Of a stretch of DNA of 64,000 bases, positions 46,970 through 57,913 are shown in pieces. Each line of letters begins with the position of its first letter. Within the stretch, counting starts at the first letter, position 1. The stretch is from positions 9,524,453-9,588,452 of the forward strand of contig OZ034978.1 of NCBI GenBank assembly GCA_964030785.1, in the 5' to 3' direction. Source of the DNA: Siderastrea siderea (taxonomy: Eukaryota; Cnidaria; Anthozoa; Scleractinia; Rhizangiidae). A program made the position numbers and the translations under genes. Under the pieces are notes generated by a model. That model was not told the DNA's origin. It did not search any database and was given only the letters and a program-made list of their open reading frames with translations.

Positions 46970-47797
46970 TCTCTCTAAAATAGGGAATGGGGAATCGACG
47001 AACGGGGAATGGGGAACGGGGAACGGGGAACGGGGAATCTCTAAAATAGGGAATCTCTAAAACGGGGAATCTCTAAAATAGGGAATCTCTAAAATGGGGA
47101 ATCTCTAAAACGGGGAATCTCTAAAATAGGGAATCTCTAAAACGGGGAATCTCTAAAACGGGGAATCTCTAAAATAGGGAATCTCTAAAACGGGGAATCT
47201 CTAAAACGGGGAATCTCTAAAATGGGGAATCTCTAAAATGGGGAATCTCTAAAACGGGGAATCTCTAAAACGGGGAATCTCTAAAACGGGGAATCTCTAA
47301 AACGGGGAATCTCTAAAACGGGGAATCTCTAAAATAGGGAATCTCTAAAACGGGGAATCTCTAAAACGGGGAATCTCTAAAATAGGGAATCTCTAAAATA
47401 GGGAATCTTTAAAACGGGGAATCTCAAAAATAGGGAATCTCTAAAACGGGGAATCTCTAAAATAGGGAATCTCTAAAATAGGGAATCTCTAAAACGGGGA
47501 ATCTCTAAAATAGGGAATCTCTAAAACGGGGAATCTCTAAAATAGGGAATCTCTAAAACGGGGAATCTCTAAAATAGGGAATCTCTAAAATAGGGAATCT
47601 CTAAAACGGGGAATCTCTAAAATAGGGAATCTCTAAAATGGGGAATCTCTAAAACGGGGAATCTCTAAAATAGGGAATCTCTAAAACGGAGAATCTCTAA
47701 AATAGGGAATCTCTAAAATGGGGAATCTCTAAAACGGGGAATCTCTAAAAGAGGGAACCTCTAAAACGGGGAATCTCTAAAATAGGGAATCTCTAAA
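46970..47797. repeat. 16-bp satellite, left arm (about 50 copies)
   Basis: Unit GGGGAATCTCTAAAAC with a GGGAATCTCTAAAATA variant intermixed; the first 60 bp are GGGGAACG-type short repeats. Confidence 0.97.
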
Positions 47798-48015
47798 TCC
47801 ACAAGCCCGAACTAAAATCTCATGTCTGTTTTTCTCTCTACCATAATTTGGAAAGGATAGATAACCCAAGGGACCCTATAAACGCGTTGCGTGACCAACT
47901 CGTCACACATCCTTTAATAAGGCACCGTAATTGCAGTTTGAAGAGAGGTATCTTTTTCGGTGTAATAAAATTGAGTGAACTGAAATAAATCACATCCTGC
48001 TGATTGTGATACAAT

Positions 48016-48225
48016 TTATTTTTGTGTGTTGACTGCCGATACTACTTGCAACGCTTCTTTAAGTCTTATTCCACGCTCCAGTTTCTCATTACTGTCACCT
48101 GTATTTTGATTGAACTGGTTAGCATTTGTATTACAATAAGAAGATACTGCACAGCTAAGTCGCGGAAACGCACACAAGAACGTTGTTGGCCAGGTTCCAT
48201 CCCCACTTTCCTGTTTACATTTCAA
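48016..48225 (-). CDS. Alternative antisense ORF in the left arm, possible 3' exon
   Basis: After a CAAAATACAG acceptor-like site the frame reads DSNEKLERGIRLKEALQVVS then AVNTQK and a stop overlapping AATAAA. This composition looks more coding than the opposite strand at this spot. The mirrored copy is 50429-50638 (+). Unknown family. Confidence 0.28.
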   Translation of the reverse strand: MKCKQESGDGTWPTTFLCAFPRLSCAVSSYCNTNANQFNQNTGDSNEKLERGIRLKEALQVVSAVNTQK

Positions 48226-48543
48226 ATAAAGAGTTTATGTTTACTACACGTAGAAGAGAGTCAGGACACCTCGACTTCTCATTCTGAACAGTGCGTAAGA
48301 TATTTGATGCAAACTGACGGACCCGTGAGGAAACCGAAACTAAATAGGATCCAAACCCACCAATGGCAGTTCACGTTTGTAATGGGAATTCTTTGGATAA
48401 TTTTTTCATGGCCAATCAAAGAAAACGTAATGATAACTTTGTACAAGTGGCATCGGAACGGCGCGCAGCACTGTAACAGAAAAGCGCTGCTTCGATTGCG
48501 AATTGCCGAGTCGACCAAGCCGTTTTCCACCGTGGAAAGGTAA
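48022..48543 (+). CDS. 173-codon ORF of unknown function in the left arm
   Basis: Not recognised. Hydrophobic runs FLITVTCILIELVSICITI (near residues 21-39) and VMGILWIIFSW (near 122-132) could be membrane segments. The frame ends inside a good donor (GTGGAAAG|GTAAGC at 48540), so it could be an exon. The opposite strand is also open over much of this stretch (48644-48279 and 48225-48016), so the coding strand is unresolved. Its mirror image is 50632-50111. Confidence 0.3.
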   Translation: MCVDCRYYLQRFFKSYSTLQFLITVTCILIELVSICITIRRYCTAKSRKRTQERCWPGSIPTFLFTFQIKSLCLLHVEESQDTSTSHSEQCVRYLMQTDGPVRKPKLNRIQTHQWQFTFVMGILWIIFSWPIKENVMITLYKWHRNGAQHCNRKALLRLRIAESTKPFSTVER

Positions 48544-49184
48544 GCAAACATCACCACCCGTGATACCCTGCTAACAGAGACTTTTCGTTTTGTATTCACG
48601 ATAAACAAAACAACTAAGCGAAATACGAGAGACGCGAACATCATCGTACATGCTAAGAAAACTTTCCAGAAAGAATTAACACTCTGCTAGCAGGGTATAC
48701 CTATAAACTGTAAACTGTTAAGCACGTTTTCGAATTCTCATATGAACGGTAACAATACCTATGTTGTATTATTTTACTGTAAGCAAAAGAAAAAATGTAC
48801 AACAGCCTCATTTTACCAATAACTAATAAAGGAGCCATTTACGCTGGCTTTGCGCCTCGAGCCAACAACACTGATGTGACTGTGATGTCGTGACCTTTTA
48901 CGTCTCGACTGTGATGGCGTGACTTTTGACATCTTCAGCCAAAAACATGTTACGTTTTGAGAGGTGGCTGTTATTGTCTAGACTTGTTCCAGATATACCT
49001 TATTTTTACTTATTTTCGCGCGTCTTAATTTTAGCGAATTGAAAAAAAAATTGAGAAATTAAAGGCCAGCACAAAAAAATCCTCTCAAAATTTACACACG
49101 CAGAATGTAATACACTCGTGAGAAATTTACGTAATCAAACATATGAGTCAATAAATATAAGAGCGATTTTCGTTTGACCTTGAA

Positions 49185-49473
49185 AAAGTGTTTCCGTAAG
49201 TGTTCGTTATTTGTTTCATCAGCCACTCGTTAAAAATGTGAAAACAAGACCTCGTTCCTTTACCGCTGCAGAGAACCCTAATATGGGTAAAGCATTGTTC
49301 CATTGTGCAATCGTATTGTTGAATACAGAGGTACATGAAAGCTCTTTACTAGGTGGATAATGCTTGATGTTCGCTAAACCAACCAAAAGCCGTGTGCGTT
49401 TATGTGTTCCCTAAACCAATTAAATTAAATTGCCATTGTTTGATTCCTTTGTTGTTTGTTCGCACGTAGTTAC
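49185..49473. other. Unique spacer of the giant fold-back element
   Basis: The only single-copy DNA of the element, 289 bp, with no recognised motif or ORF of note. Confidence 0.8.
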
Positions 49474-50110
49474 TTCAAGGTCAAACGAAAATCGCTCTAA
49501 AATTTATTGATTCATATGTTTGATTATGCAAATTTCTCACGAGTGTATTACATTCTGCGTGTGTAAATTTTGAGAGGATTTTTTGTGCTGGCCTTTAATT
49601 TCTCAATTTTTTTTTTCAATTCGCTAAAATTAAGACGCACGAAAATAAGTAAAAATAAGGTATATCTGGAACAAGTCTAGACAATAACAGTCACCTCTCA
49701 AAACGCAACATGTTTTTGGCTGAAGATGTCAAAAGTCACGCCATCACAGTCGAGACGTAAAAGGTCACGACATCACAGTCACATGTTGTTGGCTCGAGGC
49801 GCAAAGCCAGCGTAAATGGCTCCTTTATTAGTTATTGGTAAAATGAGGCTGTTGTACATTTTTTCGTTTGCTTACAGTAAAATAATACAACATAGGTATT
49901 GTTACCGTTCATATGAGAATTCGAAAACGTGCTTAACAGTTTACAGTTTATAGGTATACCCTGCTAGCAGAGTGTTAATTCTTTCTGGAAAGTTTTCTTA
50001 GCATGTACGATGATGTTCGCGTCTCTCGTATTTCGCTTAGTTGTTTTGTTTATCGTGAATACAAAACGAAAAGTCTCTGTTAGCAGGGTATCACGGGTGG
50101 TGATGTTTGC

Positions 50111-50632
50111 TTACCTTTCCACGGTGGAAAACGGCTTGGTCGACTCGGCAATTCGCAATCGAAGCAGCGCTTTTCTGTTACAGTGCTGCGCGCCGTTCCG
50201 ATGCCACTTGTACAAAGTTATCATTACGTTTTCTTTGATTGGCCATGAAAAAATTATCCAAAGAATTCCCATTACAAACGTGAACTGCCATTGGTGGGTT
50301 TGGATCCTATTTAGTTTCGGTTTCCTCACGGGTCCGTCAGTTTGCATCAAATATCGTACGCACTGTTCAGAATGAGAAGTCGAGGTGTTCTGACTCTCTT
50401 CTACGTGTAGTAAACATAAACTCTTTATTTGAAATGTAAACAGGAAAGTGGGGATGGAATCTGGCCAACAACGTTCCTGTGTGCGTTTCCGCGACTTAGC
50501 TGTGCAGTATCTTCTTATTGTAATACAAATGCTAACCAGTTCAATCAAAATACAGGTGACAGTAATGAGAAACTGGAGCGTGGAATAAGACTTAAAGAAG
50601 CGTTGCAAGTAGTATCGGCAGTCAACACACAA
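50111..50632 (-). CDS. 173-codon ORF of unknown function in the right arm
   Basis: Mirror of 48022-48543 with only two visible amino-acid differences (G to D and D to N), so the two arms are very young or kept alike by conversion. Confidence 0.3.
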   Translation of the reverse strand: MCVDCRYYLQRFFKSYSTLQFLITVTCILIELVSICITIRRYCTAKSRKRTQERCWPDSIPTFLFTFQIKSLCLLHVEESQNTSTSHSEQCVRYLMQTDGPVRKPKLNRIQTHQWQFTFVMGILWIIFSWPIKENVMITLYKWHRNGAQHCNRKALLRLRIAESTKPFSTVER

Positions 50633-50638
50633 AAATAA
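50429..50638 (+). CDS. Alternative antisense ORF in the right arm
   Basis: Mirror of 48225-48016 with one visible replacement (T to I). The stop overlaps AATAAA at about 50634. Confidence 0.28.
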   Translation: MKCKQESGDGIWPTTFLCAFPRLSCAVSSYCNTNANQFNQNTGDSNEKLERGIRLKEALQVVSAVNTQK

Positions 50639-50858
50639 ATTGTATCACAATCAGCAGGATGTGATTTATTTCAGTTCACTCAATTTTATTACACCGAAAA
50701 AGATACCTCTCTTCAAACTGCAATTACGGTGCCTTATTAAAGGGATGTGTGACGAGTTGGTCACGCAACGCGTTTATAGGGTCCCTTGGGTTATCTATCC
50801 TTTCCAAATTATGGTAGAGAGAAAAACAGACATGAGATTTTAGTTCGGGCTTGTGGAT

Positions 50859-51440
50859 TTAGAGATTCCCTATTTTAGAGATTCCCCGTTTTAGAGGTTC
50901 CCTCTTTTAGAGATTCCCCGTTTTAGAGATTCCCCATTTTAGAGATTCCCTATTTTAGAGATTCTCCGTTTTAGAGATTCCCTATTTTAGAGATTCCCCG
51001 TTTTAGAGATTCCCCGTTTTAGAGATTCCCTATTTTAGAGATTCCCTATTTTAGAGATTCCCTATTTTAGAGATTCCCCGTTTTAGAGATTCCCCGTTTT
51101 AGAGATTCCCTATTTTAGAGATTTCCCGTTTTAGAGATTCCCCGTTTTAGAGATTCCCTATTTTAGAGATTCCCTATTTTAGAGATTCCCTATTTTAGAG
51201 ATTCCCCGTTTTAGAGATTCCCTATTTTAGAGATTCCCCGTTTTAAAGATTCCCTATTTTAGAGATTCCCTATTTTAGAGATTCCCTATTTTAGAGATTC
51301 CCCGTTTTAGAGATTCCCCGTTTTAGAGATTCCCTATTTTAGAGATTCCCCGTTTTAGAGATTCCCTATTTTAGAGATTCCCCGTTCCCCGTTCCCCGTT
51401 CCCCATTCCCCGTTCCTCGATTCCCCATTCCCTATTTTAG
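50859..51440. repeat. 16-bp satellite, right arm (about 36 copies)
   Basis: Inverse of the 46970-47797 array but some 250 bp shorter, so the arrays have changed copy number independently. Confidence 0.97.
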
Positions 51441-51458
51441 AGATAGCCCTCTTGAAAT

Positions 51459-51681
51459 CACAGGTAACCAAAGCGTAATATGAGAGTTTGCATGGAGCTG
51501 AAATTCGATCGAAAATAATCGGCGGTTTTCCGCCGAAAATACATTAAAATCGAAATAAAGTTTAAAAAACCTTACCTTTATTTCGATTTTAATGTATTTT
51601 CGGCGGAAAACCGCCGATTATTTTCGATCGAATTTCAGCTCCATACAAACTCTCATATTTAATACGCTTTGGTTACCTGTG
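51459..51681. mobile_element. 223-bp hairpin MITE next to the fold-back element
   Basis: CACAGGTAACCAAAGCGTAA and its inverse bound near-perfect arms of about 100 bp that contain ATCGGCGGTTTTCCGCCGA. TTGAAAT is repeated at 51452-51458 and 51682-51688. Copy A has a single TTGAAATAG at 8489-8497. Confidence 0.9.
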
Positions 51682-51871
51682 TTGAAATAGTCTTCAAAGG
51701 GACTCACTGAAAAGTCCAGTCCGTTTTTCACTTCCGATCCCTGTCCAATCAAAGTCCAGTCGGCAGTCCAATTCGAGCTCTGTCCAGACCCCTTTGGATA
51801 GACAGGGTGCTCGGGTGGTGAAAGTTGGGCAATATTTATCAGTGAGAATTCCTCTTCTGTCCCGGGTTTTA

Positions 51872-51959
51872 ACGCGTTTATCGCCACATAAAGAAACGCA
51901 AAGCAGTCTACTAGTCTTGTTTGTGCTTTAAGGCAACCTAAGTTTGCATTTTTGAGGTC
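51872..51959 (+). promoter_or_regulatory. PIPOX copy B core promoter / 5' UTR
   Basis: Nearly unchanged from copy A (8640-8733), while sequence further upstream has diverged and now has the MITE and the giant fold-back element within about 500 bp. Confidence 0.5.
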
Positions 51960-52070
51960 ATGTCTTCGCACTGTACTTACGATGTTTGTGTCATTGGAGC
52001 TGGAGTAGTCGGAAGTTCGGCCGCTCATTACCTCGCTTCCAGAGGTCAAAAAACTCTTCTTTTAGAGCAA
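51960..52070 (+). CDS. PIPOX: PIPOX copy B exon 1 (gene continues beyond the window)
   Basis: Same 37 residues as copy A exon 1 and the same GTAAGT donor. The four base differences (TGC/TGT, TCA/TCG, GCT/GCC, TAT/TAC) are all synonymous. No copy of exon 2 ([12 protein letters not shown]) is seen to 64000, while intron 1 continues at 61109-61640. So the gene is 5'-partial here because of the window, not by evident damage. Its first intron is at least 11.9 kb. Confidence 0.85.
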
Positions 52071-54555
52071 GTAAGTATCATGTAATGGTTGCAAACAATC
52101 CCTTGGTAGAACTTATCACCGTAGCCATTGAGAAGTCTTCGCTGAGCTGTGCAAATGACTGCTGTATGAGCCGGCCTTTCACATTAATTGTCCCTCCTTT
52201 TGAATTTCACTTTGGAGCAAACCCCGGGGGGGGGGGGGGAACTCCCGTCAATTTAGGATAGGTGTGTGCCGCCAAGGTTCTCAAACCCTGACCCTATTTA
52301 AGGCCGCGGGTGACAAGCTGCTCATGAATAAATTTATAAGGCAAAATTTTGGTGGAGGTCGTACGTTAAAAAGCTTTAGATCTTGATTTAAAGCCCTCTT
52401 AATAGAGGGCTTGAGGAATGTTGGAAGTGCAACAAGACTGTTTTCCTTCGATAAATTGCGTTTCTTTATGATGCCTTGAGCTTCCAAAGTTAAGATTTGG
52501 TAAAACGCGACTCCGTGTCCAAGTTTTCTCCTCGTGGAAAAGACAACGCTTCTTGATTTTGCCACTAATTGATCACTTGAAACCTCTATTGTGTCACAAC
52601 AGAAGCCGATTTTGTGATTTCAAGTTCCACTGAAAGTTATAAGCCTTTAAATTAGTAAAATCGTCCTTGTTTAAATTTGAAGACTTAAAACTTCTGTTAA
52701 AATGCCTGTTTTAAAAAAGTGCTTCTGTTGTGACAACCTACAACACATCTATTTTACCTGTCTGCTGTGTCAGTTCAGGAAATTTTATATCCGCGCTGTA
52801 TTCTTGGACACAAAATTGGTGGTTTTAGGGCTTCCGAAGGCTTATCGGAGAAACACGAGTGTTTAAGCCAAGAATATTTTATTATGTAGATTATGGATAT
52901 AAAAATTAAGAAGCTATTGTTAACACTCCAGAAACAAACAATAGGTTGCATGCAATCTTAAAAACTCGTGTGTTTTCCGTCGAAAATAAACGAAAGAAAA
53001 AAGCATTGGTGCTGAACCAATTAATATTTATACCACACACAAAATAGAAAGAGAATTTTACTATCGAAATTTTCAAAGCGGATTTTTCCACTTAAACGTA
53101 GAATTAAACACTAATTAAAACCAAAAAGAACAACGAAATCGAACTCTTTTATTATTTTTCAGTCTGTGGAGCAGTGTATATATACACAGAAAACACTTCA
53201 CGGAGTTCCACTTACGAAAGACCCAGATGTTGATAAATATTGGACACAAGATTGGTAATATTGATAAATATTCGAGATAGAGATAGAAAAAGTATTTTAT
53301 TTTCGTTTTGTTTTGCTGTAAAAAGTTGCAATTAACGTTTCAACTAACAGATAAAGAATAAAAAGAACGGTACAGATACAACAAGCGAGCGCTCAACACA
53401 CTTATTAATTATTGTTATTATGAAAATTTTTATTTAACAATACTTAAAATGCACAATATTTCCTGCCACACGATTAAACGCCAAGCAATCATTGATGCAT
53501 AAACCAAAGATTTTATACTGCAGAGCTTACTCATGGATATTTCACGCAATGTTGCAATGTCGTGACTGAGTATTTAACAAACCCCGCGGGTGACAAATCG
53601 CGGTTTCGCAACCGTTAGTGATAAAATAAAGTTAACCCTTGCGAAATGGATTCCCAGCTTTCTGGGAATTCCTAGGAATTCCTAGGAATTCCTAAGAATT
53701 CCCAAAAATTCCCAACTATGCAAATTAGCTTTGACTAAGAAAGCTTGGAATTCTTGGGAATTTCTGGGAATGAAAGATATAAGCTCTGTGTAAGGTTGGA
53801 ATTCCTAGGAATTCCTGGGAATTCCAAGCTATGCAAATTACCTACAATTTAAGAAGCTTGGATTTCTTGGGAATTTCTGGGAATAGATCTTATAAGATCT
53901 AATAAGGCTTGGAATTCCTAGGAATTCCTAAGAATTATCAAGATCTTTTCAGGTTAAAGCTTAGTGTTATTTTTGGGCATTTAAGAGTGGTTATCTAAGT
54001 GTAGATCGCTGAACTGCTTTGGAGTTTTCTCACACCAAGTATCTCTTGACGTTTGGGCAAAAACAAAACAGCCACCGAAAAACAAAACTATTTAAGCTTA
54101 CTACAAAGTACACGTATCCGTCAAAATATTCAAACTTGCAGATAAGCACATTTTGAGTTTCAATTTCTACTTGGAATGTTATGCTTAGTCTGTGCAAGAA
54201 TTAGCCATAAAACAGAAAAAATCATTTGTCAAAGAATAAGCAGTTTTACTTTACCTTGTTAATTTACGTGATCATATCTGTTCAGTTCAGCAGTGATTTC
54301 ATATGTATTAATATTCACGCAGCCACTTAGCAATTTAACGATTAAAATCCGCAGGTTTCGAAAAAACGATTCAGTTGTGACTTCTTAGCAGAATGCAATC
54401 CTTAAAGTGAGCAAGAAAAGTGGAGCCGGGAGCAGCAGCCATTTTGGAATCCTGAATATGTGAAGAGAGACTGGTAATGAATGAGCCGCTTTGGTCAGCA
54501 GTATGGTGGCCCATTGTTATCATAGGAAAACCAGCTAAAGACATACAGGCGTGAT

Positions 54556-54890
54556 TAAAAAAAGGAGAAAAATAGAACTAAAATAAAAATAACAAATAAA
54601 AATTAAAGAAAAAATTAACAAAAAAGAATAAAAATAAGAAATAAGTAAAAAAAATAAATAAATAAAAAAATAAAAATGAACAAAAATTAAAGATAACAAA
54701 AATAAACAAAAGAAATTAGAATGAAAAATAAAACATAAAAGAAAACAGGAGCTACTAAAGAAAATAAATAAAAAAGGAAAAAAAAGAAAAAGGAAAATAA
54801 AAATAAAAAAATAAATAAAGTTAAAATTAAATAGAAAAATAAATAAATAAAAAAAAATAACATGAAAAAACCTTAAGTATAGATGCAAAT
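54556..54890. repeat. A-rich low-complexity tract, left arm
   Basis: AAATAAAAA-type purine tract, mirrored as T-rich at 58510-58840. Long Phe/Ile/Leu frames over it are artefacts of composition. Confidence 0.9.
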
Positions 54891-55056
54891 AAATTTTAAA
54901 TTTACTATGATAACGCTGGGCCGAACTAAACATCATGATTTTTGTTTTCAAAATGAAATGTCGTATCAAAGAGCGGCCCATTGTTATCATAGCCTGCGAC
55001 ACGTAAGGTCAGTGGACAACCTGGTTCCCAGGGTCCTCTCTCTTCCTCCTCTCAAA

Positions 55057-56123
55057 ATGGCGGCTCGCAGTCGTTGCTCAGAGTGGGAGAAGGACGAGCA
55101 ATTGAAGAGCGATCTTGAACGCTATGTGTTAGCAAATTATTCGAGACAAGAGATCCTAGATTTTGCTAGTCGGGACTACCCTGAATATGCATGGAGTCTA
55201 CCTACACTTAGAAGGAGATTGAATTTTTTCGGCATCAAGTACATTCGTTTAAGGGACTGTTCGTTATTTATGCCTAAGGGGGGGCCGGTGTTTAGAGTGG
55301 GGGGGTAAGATTTTCAAAATCAATGAAAAAGGGGGGGTATTTTTTTTAAATACAGTAGAAATAAGGGGGGTAAACTTTTAGAAACTGTTGTTTCAACACT
55401 TGTGTAGCCGTTTTGCAGACATATTTAAAAAGTTGATCTCTGTTTCGAGAATTCTATTTCCAAAGAACCTGGTCTTTATAGTTTGAAAAGGCAAGAAAAC
55501 GTGACGTGGAGTAGCGTTATTTAAAGGTTGCAATATATAACTTATTAAATCCCTTTAAAATACATGCAATCTGATATTTAATATTAGCAAATCCCACACA
55601 TGTGTCATTTGCAGGGGCCAGTTGTAGTTTACAGTATTGTAGTGCGTAGGTATATAGCCATCCTCAAACAGCAAAACTAGTTCAAGCCTTCCAATGAACT
55701 TCTTGCAAACTTTCCTACCGTTGATTTCTCTCTCGAATCGGATCTTCTCTGGGCGCGCGTTAATACCGGCGGTGTAAATTTACTTTCCTTGCTGAGTGCT
55801 TCCATACTGTACGATCACAAATGACCTTGGACTTGATTTTGGTTTATCGGCACGTGGCCAAAACACATGTTGTACGCAATTTCGCAATTGTAAGCACGTC
55901 GCGTTCTGAGGGTCGGGGAGGGGGGGAGGGGTAAAATTTTGAACCTCTCACATAAACGAGGGGTAATTTTTTAAAATACCCACTTTCGGGGAGGGGTAAA
56001 TTTTTCATATGCCTGAATTGGTTGAAAATCACCGACCCCCCCTTAGCCATAAATAACGAACAGTCCCTAATATGAAACCAGCATAGAAGATGTCAAGAAA
56101 GCTGTACAAGAGGAAATGGAAGG
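55057..56123 (+). pseudogene. Integrase-like first exon, left arm, interrupted by an 822-bp insertion
   Basis: Starts MAARSRCSEWEKDEQLKSDL, open to GIKYI at 55245. After the insertion 55250-56071 it continues with ETSIEDVKKAVQEEMEG and then loses similarity at 56123. The right-arm copy is intact. Confidence 0.7.
55250..56071. mobile_element. 822-bp element with TTAGGGACTGTTCG ends
   Basis: Left TAAGGGACTGTTCGTTATTT and right, inverted, TTAGGGACTGTTCGTTATTT, with similarity extending about 40 bp into G-rich subterminal sequence. It breaks the left integrase-like exon; the right arm shows the empty site ACATTCGTTATGAAACC. Confidence 0.82.
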
Positions 56124-57913
56124 TTTATTAGCACTCAGTAAACACCACAGAGGAATAGCAGGACCGAGGGATTATTAAATGTTCGTATAAATCACCGAGG
56201 AGTCCGGACCCGCCAAAGAAGATCAGACCCGCCGAGGAGACCAGTCAAAAACGCGCCGCCATCGCGAAACTTGCGGACCAGAAGAGCGAAGTCAGCAGGA
56301 CAATGCGTACTACATTCAAAGCAACCACACTGCAGTTTACGCAGTTTATAAACAATATGTACAACCTAACAGAGAGTGTTAAAATTTGAAAGAACGCAGC
56401 CTAGACAGACACACGTAAGCTTCAAACAGGAAAGGATCGAAAACCACATTTGACAGTTGGCTACCTTTGTGTAGCCAATAGAAATCCAGGTTTTTCGACC
56501 CGCACAGTGGGTATAAATAGACGACGGAAAACCTATGCCAAACAGAATGTCTTGTCATTCTCGCAAAGTACACGAGCTTGAATAAAGCATAACTCACAAA
56601 GCCAATCCCGGCAACTGATGAGACCCATGTGGAGGGTCGAAACCATGGTCTTGCCTGTACATATTGGCATATTTGAACACGCAGTCAATGGAATTGCTGA
56701 CCGCAACAGGAGGAAAGATATCTAGCTCCTAGACACGGAGCTCACAGTTTCAAGAGGAGTAGTCACACATATTTGACTGAAGCCAAGTTCAGCCATCTAT
56801 TACACGTTGCATAGCTCTAAAGAAGCTACAACTTCAATTTCTCGACGAGATGGGTCTATAGATCACACTCCGTGATGCGAAACCCTACATCCGGCAACAG
56901 AGTTTTTAAGAAAAATATTAGCCGGGCCCGGCGCTACAAACAAAGAAACTCGTCAAGTTGCAGATAATATTTCGGATCCTTTATTGTCAGAAATTTAAGC
57001 ATTAGAGGCTGAAAAACCTATCAAGTCCGTAAACGAGTCAAATTCAACAATCTCACATGCCAATAGCGGCATTAAAAAGTCGCTTTACAGACAATCAAAG
57101 GTCAAATATTACAAACAGGCGTAGAGCCGTAGGAGTCCATCATACAAATAGCATACATGACCTTTATACAGTAACGGCTCCTATTCAGTCTCCATTTAAA
57201 AATCCTCCATACTTAATCCACTCAAAAATACAAGAAGCTAAATTGGTCAAAAGACCGAGTGATCTAAGGCGCGGCTTACAAAGACGTGAAGTAGGAGTTG
57301 TGCAGGCCTTTCCACACCCTTTTATATCTGATTTTGAGCTCTTACTTTGCTTGTGGTAGACTGAAAGACGACTGGGAATGAGTTATATTGACATGATGAC
57401 AGAGGACAAGAAAAGATGTGTGTCCAAATCCACTGTTCTTTTTTTTTGGTCTATTAAACAGATCTAGATCATCAATCAGATATTTGTTCATATTGGCAGG
57501 TACGCATAAGCAAGTTAAGAATTCCCCTTTATATATTTGTTTGAAGTCATTGTTACAGGTGAACAGGTTGTCTTTTGTCGGTGATATCATAGAAGTGGAT
57601 CGACCTTATCCAAGAAAAGAAATCAGTTTTTCAGAATGCGAAGTGCAAACTGTTCAAAGAGTCAAAATGACGTCATGAAGTGAATGTCCAGTACATGTCC
57701 AGTGTTAGCTTTGCCTAATACTGGAGTCTTTGCTAGGAAAAAATACCCAACCGGTAGGGAATTACATGTACAAGCACTTGGCAAAGTGCCCAAGGGGAAG
57801 CCGATGAAAAGTGCATAACAGCCGTATTGCTCGTTTATTATTCTTATTTACGTGTTTTCAATAGAGTCATTTAGAGATACGCGCCAAGAGCCTACAAATT
57901 CCTAAGATCTTAC
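56124..57913. other. Central spacer of the second inverted-repeat element
   Basis: Not mirrored. An open piece at 57559-57678 (+), after a TGTTACAG acceptor-like site, reads GDIIEVDRPYPRKEISFSEC and ends KMTS, stop; family not recognised. A stretch at 56580-56660 (AATAAAGCATAACTC ... GGGTCGAAACC) looks like a Penelope-type end. The remainder is unassigned. Confidence 0.35.

Larger units (their letters stand above)
46967..51448. mobile_element. Giant fold-back element: 4.48 kb, arms of about 2 kb, 16-bp satellite ends, 10-bp target duplication
   Basis: Left arm 46967-49184 and right arm 49474-51448 are near-identical inverses around a 289-bp spacer. Ends read GGCTCTCTCTAAAATAGGG and, inverted, GGCTATCTCTAAAATAGGG. 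CTCTTGAAAT is repeated exactly at 46957-46966 and 51449-51458. Copy A keeps an unduplicated site around 8489-8497. Architecture (tandem repeats in the outer arms, unique inner arms) recalls Foldback/Galileo elements; the duplication length and GG start also fit Mutator-like elements. No transposase domain was recognised. Confidence 0.9.
38577..52225. repeat. Segmental duplication, copy B (resumes at 61109-61640)
   Basis: Collinear with 1-9000 apart from insertions at 44289-46364, 46967-51448 and 51459-51681 and loss of the DNA matching 6270-7835. The match breaks after GGAGCAAA at about 52225 and continues at 61109 with CTGACAATTATATTCGGACA, exactly the next bases of copy A at about 9000. Confidence 0.93.

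Noticed and set aside
46970..51440. CRISPR-like array in the 16-bp repeats
   Set aside because: Units are contiguous with no unique spacers, and the DNA is eukaryotic.
54535..55002. 155-codon Phe/Leu-rich ORF on the - strand
   Set aside because: Product of the A-rich tract 54556-54890; composition alone keeps it open.
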